Below are positions 1 to 5,740 of a DNA stretch of 10,305 nucleotides, in pieces. The stretch is from the NCBI GenBank assembly GCA_905479515.1, contig CAJQMX010000048.1, positions 1-10,305 of the forward strand, in the 5' to 3' direction. The translations under genes and the position numbers were made by a program. Numbering within the stretch: position 1 is the first letter of the stretch; every line of letters begins with the position of its first letter. The notes beneath the pieces are model-generated. The model was given only the letters and a program-made list of their open reading frames with translations, did not search any database and was not told where the DNA came from. Origin of the DNA: an uncultured Parasphingopyxis sp. GTDB lineage: Bacteria; Pseudomonadota; Alphaproteobacteria; Sphingomonadales; Sphingomonadaceae.

Positions 1-386
1 TGCAGGTCAACCGTGATATCGGGATAGCGCGCCATAAAATCAGGCAGGGCCGGGCCGACATGGGCGATGCCGAAGCTCATCGGAACGGCAAGCCGCACAA
101 GACCGCGCGGATTAACCGCTCCGTCCCGCGCCGCATCCTCGGCTGCCTCGCCCAGACTGAGCAACTGTTGCGCGCGCCCGGCCAGTTCGTTTCCGCTCTC
201 TGTCAGCGAGAGATGGCGCGAGCTGCGATGGAAAAGCTGCACGCCCAGCGAGCGTTCGAGCCGGGTGATGGCCTTGGATACGGTTGCCTTGGAAATCGCC
301 AAATCGTCCGCTGCTGCTGTGAAGGAACGCAGTTCAACGACTTTGGCGAATATCGCCCAGGCTTCGAGATCAGGTAGATTGGGCAT
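1..386 (-). CDS. LysR-family transcriptional regulator (N-terminal part, 3' end outside window)
   Basis: The reading frame starts with ATG at 386 and stays open to the left edge, giving 128 residues that begin MPNLPDLEAWAIFAKVVELR. Residues about 3-62 form the LysR winged helix-turn-helix: FTAAADDLAISKATVSKAI is the helix-turn-helix, followed by the family's RLERSLGVQLFHRSSR and LTESG signatures. From about residue 90 (GLVRLAVPMSFG) the effector-binding domain begins and is then cut off, so the ligand pocket cannot be judged. The family binds DNA as dimers or tetramers and often controls the divergent neighbour. Here that neighbour is a pirin gene, and the shared 95-base gap carries a T-N11-A inverted repeat at 441-461. 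The ribosome binding site is weak (GGAAA upstream of the start). The family call is firm; effector and targets are unknown. Confidence 0.93.
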   Translation of the reverse strand, partial: MPNLPDLEAWAIFAKVVELRSFTAAADDLAISKATVSKAITRLERSLGVQLFHRSSRHLSLTESGNELAGRAQQLLSLGEAAEDAARDGAVNPRGLVRLAVPMSFGIAHVGPALPDFMARYPDITVDL

Positions 387-440
387 AAAATGGAAACGAT
401 GCTTTTCCAATGTTTCTATTTTAACGTGATCGCAAAAGCC

Positions 441-461
441 TATCTGGGTGTCAACGAGATA
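441..461. promoter_or_regulatory. candidate LysR-type operator (T-N11-A inverted repeat)
   Basis: TATCT (441-445) and AGATA (457-461) form a perfect 5-base inverted repeat separated by exactly 11 bases, which is the classical T-N11-A geometry of LysR-family operators. It sits in the gap between the divergent LysR and pirin genes, 20 bases before the pirin start codon. On the minus strand a TTGACA hexamer (454-449) lies inside it, which would suit repression of the regulator's own promoter. No good -10 lies 17 bases on (GATCAC), so the promoter itself is uncertain. Binding is inferred from geometry and position only. Confidence 0.45.
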
Positions 462-481
462 GTAAACCAAGGAGCAGACCG

Positions 482-1198
482 ATGATCGAGAAACGCCCAT
501 TCACCACCCTTGGCCATGCCGATCATGGCTGGCTCAATGCCCGCCATCACTTTTCCTTTGGCGGCTATCATGATCCGGCCCGTATGGGCTGGGGCAGCCT
601 CCGCGTCTGGAATGATGATGAGATTGGCGCGCAAAGCGGCTTCCCCACCCATCCGCACCGCGACATGGAAATCATCACCTATGTTCGCCAGGGCGCGATC
701 ACCCACCGCGATTCCATGGGTAATGAAGGCCATACCCTGGCCGGCGATGTTCAGGTGATGAGTGCGGGCACGGGTATCCAGCATAGCGAGTTCAACCTCA
801 GCGATGAGACAACCCGGCTATTCCAGATCTGGATCGAGCCTAAAGAAAAGGGCGGCACGCCGCGCTGGGATGCCAAGGAGTTTCCCAAGGGCGACCGGGC
901 TGGTTCGCTTGAAGTGCTGGCCAGCGGGTTCGATGCCGATCTTGAGCAGGGCGCGCTGTGGATCCGGGCCGATGCCCGGCTCTCCGGTGCCACGCTGACC
1001 AAGGGTACGGTCATTGACCATGAACTGACCGAAGGCTTTCGCGGCTATCTGGTGGTTTCGGAGGGGCAGTTGCGGGTGAACGGCGTTGATCTGAACGCCC
1101 GCGATGCCGCCGCGATTTCCGATGAGGCATTGCTCAGCATCGAAGCGCTGGACGATGCCGAATTCCTCCTCGTCGAGATTCCGACCGTCACGCACTAG
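482..1198 (+). CDS. Pirin-family bicupin protein (YhhW-like)
   Basis: This 238-residue protein matches the usual length of short bacterial pirins such as YhhW. The N-terminal cupin holds the full metal-binding set: H57 and H59 in THPHRDMEI, and H101 and E103 in GTGIQHSEFN. Together with RVWNDDEI and FQIWIEP these are family hallmarks. The C-terminal half (about 130-238) is the second, metal-free cupin. Some bacterial pirins show quercetin 2,3-dioxygenase activity in vitro and others interact with metabolic enzymes; the physiological substrate here cannot be read from sequence. The protein has no signal peptide, so it is cytoplasmic. The start is supported by AAGGAG at 469-474 with a 7-base spacer. 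The gene is monocistronic: divergent from a LysR regulator, which probably controls it, and closed by a strong terminator. Confidence 0.94.
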   Translation: MIEKRPFTTLGHADHGWLNARHHFSFGGYHDPARMGWGSLRVWNDDEIGAQSGFPTHPHRDMEIITYVRQGAITHRDSMGNEGHTLAGDVQVMSAGTGIQHSEFNLSDETTRLFQIWIEPKEKGGTPRWDAKEFPKGDRAGSLEVLASGFDADLEQGALWIRADARLSGATLTKGTVIDHELTEGFRGYLVVSEGQLRVNGVDLNARDAAAISDEALLSIEALDDAEFLLVEIPTVTH

Positions 1199-1229
1199 GG
1201 AAAGAGGGGCTTTGCGGCCCCTCTTTTCT
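1199..1229 (+). terminator. Intrinsic terminator after pirin gene
   Basis: A perfect 10-base-pair stem (AAAGAGGGGC at 1201-1210 with GCCCCTCTTT at 1217-1226) closes a 6-base loop (TTTGCG). The run TTTTCTTTTA overlaps and follows its 3' arm. It begins two bases after the pirin stop codon, as expected for a Rho-independent terminator on the plus strand. Confidence 0.9.
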
Positions 1230-1238
1230 TTTATGGAA

Positions 1239-1267
1239 CTGACCGTCATTCGCTACCGCGCTATGAT
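1239..1267 (+). promoter_or_regulatory. Candidate sigma70-type promoter for the RluA-arfB-msrC unit
   Basis: CTGACC (1239-1244, 4 of 6 to TTGACA) and TATGAT (1262-1267, 5 of 6 to TATAAT) are separated by exactly 17 bases. They lie just after the pirin terminator and about 30 bases before the next start codon, where a new promoter is needed. Transcription would start near 1274. The call rests on sequence match alone. Confidence 0.45.
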
Positions 1268-1296
1268 GTGACGATCTGCTCGGCTAAGAACCCGCC

Positions 1297-1941
1297 ATGC
1301 TTTCCGACCGCATCCTCTTCTCCGATGGTGAAGCCATCATTCTCGACAAGCCCGCCGGTTTGCCGGTCGCGCGGCCCAAGCGCGGCGGCAAATGTCTCGA
1401 AGACCAGCTGGATGAGCTTTGCATGGGCTTTGCCCGGTCGCCGATGATCGTTCACCGGCTAGATCAGGATACCAGCGGCTGTCTGTTGCTGGCGCGCAAT
1501 CCCAAGGCCCTTAAACGTTTCAATCGGACTTTTTCCGAAGGTCTGGTCTCCAAAGTCTATTGGGCGGTTCTTGATGGCGAGACTGATGGCGAAGAGGGGA
1601 TGATCGATATCCCGCTCGAGAAACTCTCAACCGCCGAACGCGGCTGGTGGATGAAAGGCAGCCCGCGCGGCAAGGCAGCTCGGACGCCCTGGAAACGGCT
1701 CAAGTCGGAGGGCGGCAAGACGCTGATCGAATTTCGACCCGAAACCGGACGGACGCACCAACTGCGCGTGCATGCCCTTGAAGGGCTGGGTGCTGCGATC
1801 ATGGGCGATCCGGTTTATGGCAATGGCGAGGGGCCGATGTTGCTTCATGCCCGGTCGATCAGTGTGCCGCGCGAAGGCAAGCCGGCAATCGAGGCAGAGG
1901 CCGAGCTGCCGGACAGTTTCGGGGCATGGAAATCAGCCTAG
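1297..1941 (+). CDS. RluA-family RNA pseudouridine synthase
   Basis: The 214-residue protein is a single catalytic domain without an N-terminal S4 RNA-binding domain, like the short RluA-type enzymes. The family turns specific uridines in rRNA or tRNA into pseudouridine. Motif I, IVHRLDQDTSG, places the catalytic aspartate at D56. The conserved K86-V-Y88 follows, and motif III is RPETGRTHQLRVH (147-159). The N-terminal IILDKPAGLPV is also typical. The RNA target cannot be deduced; RluA, RluC/RluD-like and TruC-like roles are all possible. There is no clear Shine-Dalgarno before the ATG. The upstream ATGs at 1263 and 1266 run into a stop at once or lie out of frame, so 1297 is preferred. It is the first gene of a likely three-gene translation and repair unit with arfB and msrC. 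Confidence 0.92.
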   Translation: MLSDRILFSDGEAIILDKPAGLPVARPKRGGKCLEDQLDELCMGFARSPMIVHRLDQDTSGCLLLARNPKALKRFNRTFSEGLVSKVYWAVLDGETDGEEGMIDIPLEKLSTAERGWWMKGSPRGKAARTPWKRLKSEGGKTLIEFRPETGRTHQLRVHALEGLGAAIMGDPVYGNGEGPMLLHARSISVPREGKPAIEAEAELPDSFGAWKSA

Positions 1942-2008
1942 CGGAACGATTGCCGTTGCCCGTCCAAAATCCGGGCGCAATTTGGACAGCCTCTCCAGAG
2001 TTCCGCTA
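1939..2008 (+). repeat. Nested inverted repeats between RluA-family gene and arfB
   Basis: An outer perfect 9-base inverted repeat (TAGCGGAAC at 1939-1947, GTTCCGCTA at 2000-2008) encloses an inner perfect 7-base one (GTCCAAA at 1962-1968, TTTGGAC at 1981-1987). The outer 5' arm begins with the RluA stop codon and the outer 3' arm ends at the first base of the arfB ribosome binding site (AAAGGGG, 2008-2014). No T-run follows, so this is not an ordinary intrinsic terminator. A structured leader or a small palindromic repeat element are both possible. Confidence 0.6.
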
Positions 2009-2017
2009 AAGGGGCGC

Positions 2018-2431
2018 ATGGCCGTTTTTGATTATTCCACCATACCTCCCGATGCCATCGAGGAGCGTCATCTCTCCGGGACGGGGCCCGGCGGGCAAAA
2101 TGTCAACAAGGTGGCGAGCGCCGTCCAGCTCAGGGTCAATATCGCTGCCATCGGCCTTTCGTCGTCCGTCTATCGCAGACTGAAAGTCCTGGCCGGGAGC
2201 CGCATGACAGCCGACGGCGTTCTGGTCGTTACGGCGCGCAATCACCGTAGCCAGGAAGCCAATCGCCGCGACGCGACCGCGCGGATCACCGTATTGCTGG
2301 AAAAAGCGCATCACCGGCCTGCGTACCGGGTCAAAACCAAACCGAGCCGGGCAGCCAAGGCGAGAAGGGTGGACAGCAAGAAAGTGCGCGGGCAGGTCAA
2401 ACAGGCGCGCGGCAAGCCGCGCATCGACTAG
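2018..2431 (+). CDS. arfB: Peptidyl-tRNA hydrolase ArfB (alternative ribosome-rescue factor)
   Basis: The 137-residue product matches the ArfB/YaeJ family length (about 140). It frees ribosomes stalled on mRNAs lacking a stop codon by hydrolysing peptidyl-tRNA. The release-factor catalytic loop SGTGPGGQNVNKV carries GGQ at residues 25-27. VTARNHRSQEANR follows at about 66-78. A lysine/arginine-rich tail from about residue 104 (KTKPSRAAKARR and on) is the segment that enters the empty mRNA channel in the known family. There is no codon-recognition domain, which separates it from RF1/RF2. The frame is open back to 1772, inside the RluA gene, but the ATG at 2018 gives the family N-terminus and has AAAGGGG just upstream. 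The 76-base gap before it contains nested inverted repeats that could influence its translation. Confidence 0.93.
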   Translation: MAVFDYSTIPPDAIEERHLSGTGPGGQNVNKVASAVQLRVNIAAIGLSSSVYRRLKVLAGSRMTADGVLVVTARNHRSQEANRRDATARITVLLEKAHHRPAYRVKTKPSRAAKARRVDSKKVRGQVKQARGKPRID

Positions 2432-2447
2432 GACCGGGATCGATTAC

Positions 2448-2942
2448 ATGCACAGTTTCGAAATCGCCGAGGCGACTGACAAGCCCGCGCTCTATGCGGA
2501 TATCCTTTCTGCGCTTGACGGGCTGACGGCGGATGAGCCCGATGCCATTGCCAATATGGCCAATATCGCAGCCGTGCTTTGGGAATATCTCCCTGATATC
2601 AACTGGGCGGGCTTTTACCGGCTGATCGAGGGAGAGCTTGTTCTCGGGCCGTTTCAGGGCAAGGCCGCCTGTATCCGGATTGCCATGGGCGCGGGCGTCT
2701 GCGGAGCGGCAGCGGCAACGCGCAAAACCGAGATCGTCGATGATGTCGAGGCATTCCCCGGCCATATTCCCTGTGATGCAGTCTCCGCGTCTGAACTTGT
2801 CGTGCCGATCATCGTTGATGGCGCGCTGATCGGCGTGCTCGATATCGACAGCCCAACGACCGGGCGGTTCGATACCGATGATGCGGCTGGCGTTGAGGCG
2901 CTGGTCGCCCTTGTCGGGCCGAGAATTACAGAAGGCCGGTAA
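2448..2942 (+). CDS. msrC: Free methionine-(R)-sulfoxide reductase, GAF-fold (fRMsr)
   Basis: This 164-residue single GAF domain protein reduces free L-methionine-(R)-sulfoxide, normally with thioredoxin, as part of oxidative damage repair in the cytoplasm. The family signatures appear in order: NWAGFYRL (52-59), LVLGPFQGKAAC (64-75), GVCG (83-86), DVEAFPGHIPCDA (99-111), SELVVPI and IGVLDIDSP. The three redox cysteines C75, C85 and C109 have the 10 and 24 residue spacing that I recall for C84, C94 and C118 of E. coli YebR/MsrC. All three are present, which argues for an active enzyme and not a sensory GAF domain. The gene lies 16 bases after arfB on the same strand, so they are probably co-transcribed. 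The ribosome binding site is weak (GGGA at about 2435-2438). Confidence 0.93.
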   Translation: MHSFEIAEATDKPALYADILSALDGLTADEPDAIANMANIAAVLWEYLPDINWAGFYRLIEGELVLGPFQGKAACIRIAMGAGVCGAAAATRKTEIVDDVEAFPGHIPCDAVSASELVVPIIVDGALIGVLDIDSPTTGRFDTDDAAGVEALVALVGPRITEGR

Positions 2943-3016
2943 ACCCAGACAACGGAACTGCCTCAAATCGGGACAGAAATCTGCGGTTCGCGCCGTGGCG
3001 TACGCCCGTCAAAACT

Positions 3017-3047
3017 GTTAAGAAACTATGAATGCCGGGGGTTAAGA
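3017..3047 (+). promoter_or_regulatory. Direct GTTAAGA repeats with a CtrA-like half match upstream of the secreted protein gene
   Basis: GTTAAGA occurs at 3017-3023 and again at 3041-3047, 24 bases apart, in the 143-base gap before the gene at 3086. The first copy also reads GTTAA-N7-TGAA (3017-3032). This is one mismatch from the reverse complement of the TTAA-N7-TTAAC box used by the alphaproteobacterial cell-cycle regulator CtrA. A -10-like TATAGA lies at 3069-3074 without a convincing -35 at the right distance. The regulatory role is a guess from pattern. Confidence 0.25.
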
Positions 3048-3085
3048 TGCTCTTTGGCCGAATATTTCTATAGAAGGGCATAATC

Positions 3086-4306
3086 ATGCGTAAAGTAGCT
3101 TTTCTGGGCCTTTTGGCGTCCATGACAATGATTCCCGTGGCAGCTCAGGCACAGTCCGACTCCGGCGCAAGTTCGCCCGCTGCAGGCGTCGCCCTTGCGA
3201 TACAGGCCATGCGCGGCATGCGCGGCAATCGCGGTAACCAGGGTATGCGCGGCAATCGCGGAATGCGCGGGGGCAATCATGGCGGCACGCGGGTCTGGCG
3301 CGGCGGTGGAGGCAGCTTCAATCGCGGCACGCGGTTTTTTGTCGGCGGTTTCCTGCCCAGCTATTTCCTCGCCCCTCGCTATTATGTCGTGAATTATCCG
3401 AGATATGGCCTCGTGCAGCCACGCAGCGGCTATCGCTGGGTACGCTATTATGACGATGCCTATCTCGTCGATGGTCGCGGCCATATTGCCGATCAGCGCT
3501 ATGGCGTACCTTATGAGGGCAATGGCGGTAGCAGCTATTATCGCGATGATCGCCAGTCCTATGATGATCGTGAATATTATGATGATCGCGGCGATTATGA
3601 TGACCGTCGCCGCGGCAATTCGGGCGACGGTGCCGCCGGCGCTATCGTTGGCGGTATTGTCGGCGGTATTGCGGGCAACCGGATTGCCGGTCGCGGCAAT
3701 CGGACGGAAGGCACAATCATCGGCGGCGCCATTGGCGCGATTGCTGGCGGCGTGATCGGCAGCGAGGCTGGCCGGTCGGATCGCTATGATGATCGCTACC
3801 GGGATGGCCGCTACGATGACAATCGCCGCGATCACCGCCATTCGGACCGCCGTCACCGTGATGACCGGCACCATTCGGATGGCCGCCATGCGGATGACCA
3901 ACGCCGCTATAATCGTGGGCCTGTTCCCGAATATGTCGGCCGGGGTGACTATTACCCTCCAAACGCGCCGCAGATGGAATATGGCGCGGACTATGATCAT
4001 GATTACCGGTCAGAAGAGCGCTATATCGAGCGTGCTCCGGCTCCGGTTCAGCACAGGGCACCTGTTCGCCATGCGCCGCCCGTTCAAACGCATGTTGCCG
4101 TGAGTGGTCCAGGCACCTATGCAGTCAATCATTCCAATGGCATTTCGCAAAGTGCTTCTACGACCATCATTCTGAATTCTGCTCCGGCAACAACGACTAC
4201 AACGACGACTTTCATCGAAGAAGAAGTAGAATATGTTGCACCGCGCCGTAGAACGCGCCGTGCAGCAAGGCCCGCTCGGCAGGCGAATAACTGCAATTGC
4301 CGGTAG
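3086..4306 (+). CDS. Secreted RcnB-like / glycine-zipper protein, low complexity
   Basis: The 406-residue product begins with a signal peptide (MRKVAFLGLLASMTMIPVAAQA, probable cleavage after A22). Residues 42-63 are Met-Arg-Gly-Asn repeats. Residues about 84-137 (YYVVNYPRYGLVQPRSGYRW, then a Tyr/Asp-rich strand) resemble the RcnB domain of periplasmic proteins linked to nickel/cobalt handling. Residues 150-176 are rich in Tyr, Asp and Arg. Residues 183-229 form a glycine zipper (AIVGGIVGGIAG and IIGGAIGAIAGGVIG), a membrane-inserting motif of outer-membrane 17-kDa-type proteins. Residues 230-278 are rich in His, Arg and Asp. A Pro/His stretch, a Thr run and a basic tail ending in Cys-Asn-Cys-Arg follow; C403 and C405 are the only cysteines. 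There is no lipobox. Location is probably periplasm or outer membrane. AGAAGG at 3072-3077 supports the start. Function is unknown; metal binding or envelope structure are inferences. Confidence 0.8.
   Translation: MRKVAFLGLLASMTMIPVAAQAQSDSGASSPAAGVALAIQAMRGMRGNRGNQGMRGNRGMRGGNHGGTRVWRGGGGSFNRGTRFFVGGFLPSYFLAPRYYVVNYPRYGLVQPRSGYRWVRYYDDAYLVDGRGHIADQRYGVPYEGNGGSSYYRDDRQSYDDREYYDDRGDYDDRRRGNSGDGAAGAIVGGIVGGIAGNRIAGRGNRTEGTIIGGAIGAIAGGVIGSEAGRSDRYDDRYRDGRYDDNRRDHRHSDRRHRDDRHHSDGRHADDQRRYNRGPVPEYVGRGDYYPPNAPQMEYGADYDHDYRSEERYIERAPAPVQHRAPVRHAPPVQTHVAVSGPGTYAVNHSNGISQSASTTIILNSAPATTTTTTTFIEEEVEYVAPRRRTRRAARPARQANNCNCR
3218..3261 (+). repeat. Short tandem repeat encoding MRGNRG units
   Basis: The 17-base string ATGCGCGGCAATCGCGG occurs identically at 3218-3234 and 3245-3261, a 27-base (nine-codon) period. 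Partial ATGCGCGG units lie on both sides (3209, 3263). The repeat stays in frame and encodes Met-Arg-Gly-Asn-Arg-Gly units, so length changes here would alter the protein without breaking it. Confidence 0.75.
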
Positions 4307-4344
4307 GTCTGCTTCCGGGCTCCTGGGGGGGAGCAAGGGGCAAA

Positions 4345-4380
4345 GGAGGGCGGGGGGAGAAAATCCTGCCGCCCTTTTCT
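4345..4380 (+). terminator. Intrinsic terminator after the secreted protein gene
   Basis: AGGGCGG (4347-4353) pairs perfectly with CCGCCCT (4369-4375), with a possible inner GGA/TCC extension, and TTTTCTTATT follows on the plus strand. It lies 40 bases past the stop codon at 4306 and abuts the stop codon of the convergent M28 gene, so it may act on both transcripts. The T-run favours the plus strand. Confidence 0.75.
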
Positions 4381-5702
4381 TATTGTCGCTGGGGGCCGCC
4401 GCCAAAGGTGATGATGCTTTCCGCGCCATTCTCCGAAAGCGTCGACACGCCGAAGAAATGATCGTCGACCACCACATTTTCGAGGACAAGCTGCGTCTCC
4501 ATAACATCGCGGCTATGCGCCCAATCCAGTGCATCGTTGCGCCGCCAATGGACGCGATAGGCTGATGCGCCTTCCACCGGTTCCCAGTTGATTGTGGTGT
4601 CCGGTGAGACAGCGCCGGCAATGGTAACAGCAGAGGGTGGCGGCGGGGCGCCGGCGATTTCACGCGCAACGGCGATATTGAGCGCGGTCACCCGGGCCAG
4701 ATAGGGAAAATCCATATAATCGACCGTATCGCCGAAAAAGACGCCGTCCTCGGTGCGCAGATCCTGGTGCTGATGATTGTAATTTTCCGCGCCGACCGTG
4801 AAACGTACAGCCGGAAATCCTTGGGCGAGCATCGGAATATGATCGCCGCCGCGCCGGAAGCGATCAGGCCGGCCGACCTTGAAGACTTCAAGCCCCAGCT
4901 CAGGATGAGCGGCGCCAACACGTGCCACCAATCGCGCCAGAGCGCGTGACGGGCCATCCATTTCGCCGCCATTGCCGCGCCGTTCGATCTGGTCTTCCAG
5001 ATCTTCGGATGCGCGGATGCCCTCGCTGAACACCCGCACCCGGTTAGCGACCGTTTCGCCGGACGATCCCAATGTATTGCCGACAATATCATTGTTGAGG
5101 ACAGCCGCGACGTCCCAGCCCTGTTCTACGGCATGCCGGGCGAGCAGCGTGCCGCCCCACAATCCCTGTTCCTCGCCGGAGAGCAGCGCAAACACGATTG
5201 TCGCGTCATGCTGTTCGCGGCTCAGGACGCGGGCGGCTTCGATAACGAGCGCCGTGCCCGATCCATCGTCATTCGCGCCCGGCGCATCGCTGGTGAAATC
5301 CATCGGATCGGTCACACGGCTGTCGATATGGCCCTGGATGATGACTACGCGATTGGAATCCCCCGTTCCGCGCTGGATCGCGAGCACATCCTCGACCACG
5401 ACGCCATCGGGTGCACGCGGGCCGGTGAAGGTATCGGATATCCGCCGGACCTCGATGCAGCCGCCGCACTGCATGGAATAAGACTGGAACTGATCCGCGC
5501 CCCAGTTCCGGGCTGCGCCGATCCCGCGTGTCGGATGGTCAGCGCTCGACAAGGTGTGGCGCGTCCCGAAACTGACAAGCCTTTCGACGAGCGCACGCAT
5601 GCGCTCCGCTGACGCCGCATCATAGATGCTGGCTGGTTGGCTGTATGCGGGAGTGGCGAGCAGAAGCGCTGACGCGGCGGTGAGGAGGATGGCTTTTTTC
5701 AT
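4380..5702 (-). CDS. Exported M28-family zinc aminopeptidase with C-terminal fibronectin-III-like domain
   Basis: The 440-residue protein starts with a signal peptide (MKKAILLTAASALLLATPAYS, cleavage near residue 21), so it acts in the periplasm or outside. The M28 di-zinc site is complete: H125 and D127 in GHIDS, D145 in GANDDGSG, the catalytic E177 with E178 in SGEEQG, D205 in NNDIVG, and H312 in NHQHQD. C79 and C82 (CGGC) could form a disulfide. After a proline run near residue 360, the last 80 residues (INWEPVEGASAYRVHW and on) look like a fibronectin type III or purple-acid-phosphatase-like beta-sandwich, often an accessory domain in secreted M28 enzymes. The peptide substrate is unknown. 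The frame extends to a TTG at 5738, but the ATG at 5702 places the signal peptide at the N-terminus. The gene lies 38 bases after the Usp gene and is probably co-transcribed with it. Confidence 0.9.
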   Translation of the reverse strand: MKKAILLTAASALLLATPAYSQPASIYDAASAERMRALVERLVSFGTRHTLSSADHPTRGIGAARNWGADQFQSYSMQCGGCIEVRRISDTFTGPRAPDGVVVEDVLAIQRGTGDSNRVVIIQGHIDSRVTDPMDFTSDAPGANDDGSGTALVIEAARVLSREQHDATIVFALLSGEEQGLWGGTLLARHAVEQGWDVAAVLNNDIVGNTLGSSGETVANRVRVFSEGIRASEDLEDQIERRGNGGEMDGPSRALARLVARVGAAHPELGLEVFKVGRPDRFRRGGDHIPMLAQGFPAVRFTVGAENYNHQHQDLRTEDGVFFGDTVDYMDFPYLARVTALNIAVAREIAGAPPPPSAVTIAGAVSPDTTINWEPVEGASAYRVHWRRNDALDWAHSRDVMETQLVLENVVVDDHFFGVSTLSENGAESIITFGGGPQRQ

Positions 5703-5740
5703 GCCTGCAAAACTGGCCAATTTCTTTGCCCGGCGCAAGG

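Noticed and set aside
60..429. Two overlapping open frames on the plus strand near the left edge
   Set aside because: They are antisense to the LysR regulator, whose minus-strand translation gives a complete helix-turn-helix domain.
1772..2017. N-terminal extension of ArfB into the RluA-family gene
   Set aside because: The added residues overlap a real gene in another frame, and family proteins start close to the GGQ region as the ATG at 2018 does.
2397..2966. A 189-codon open frame on the minus strand
   Set aside because: It is antisense to the fRMsr gene, which has the full set of conserved cysteines and GAF signatures.
2954..2990. GGAAC as a possible -35 of an EcfG-type stress promoter
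   Set aside because: No GTT-type -10 lies 16 to 18 bases downstream; the nearest GGTT is about 26 bases on. A second GGAAC at 1235 also lacks a matching -10.
3550..3920. Recurring TATGATGATCG and GATGACCG-like units that could suggest a CRISPR or other noncoding array
   Set aside because: They are irregularly spaced, stay in frame and encode the Tyr-Asp-Asp-Arg segments of the secreted protein; there are no unique equal-length spacers.
3068..4000. A 310-codon open frame on the minus strand, rich in Ile and Ala
   Set aside because: It is the antisense of the secreted protein's repetitive Asp/Gly/Arg/Tyr codons; the product is low-complexity without domains, and the plus-strand frame has a signal peptide, ribosome binding site and recognisable segments.
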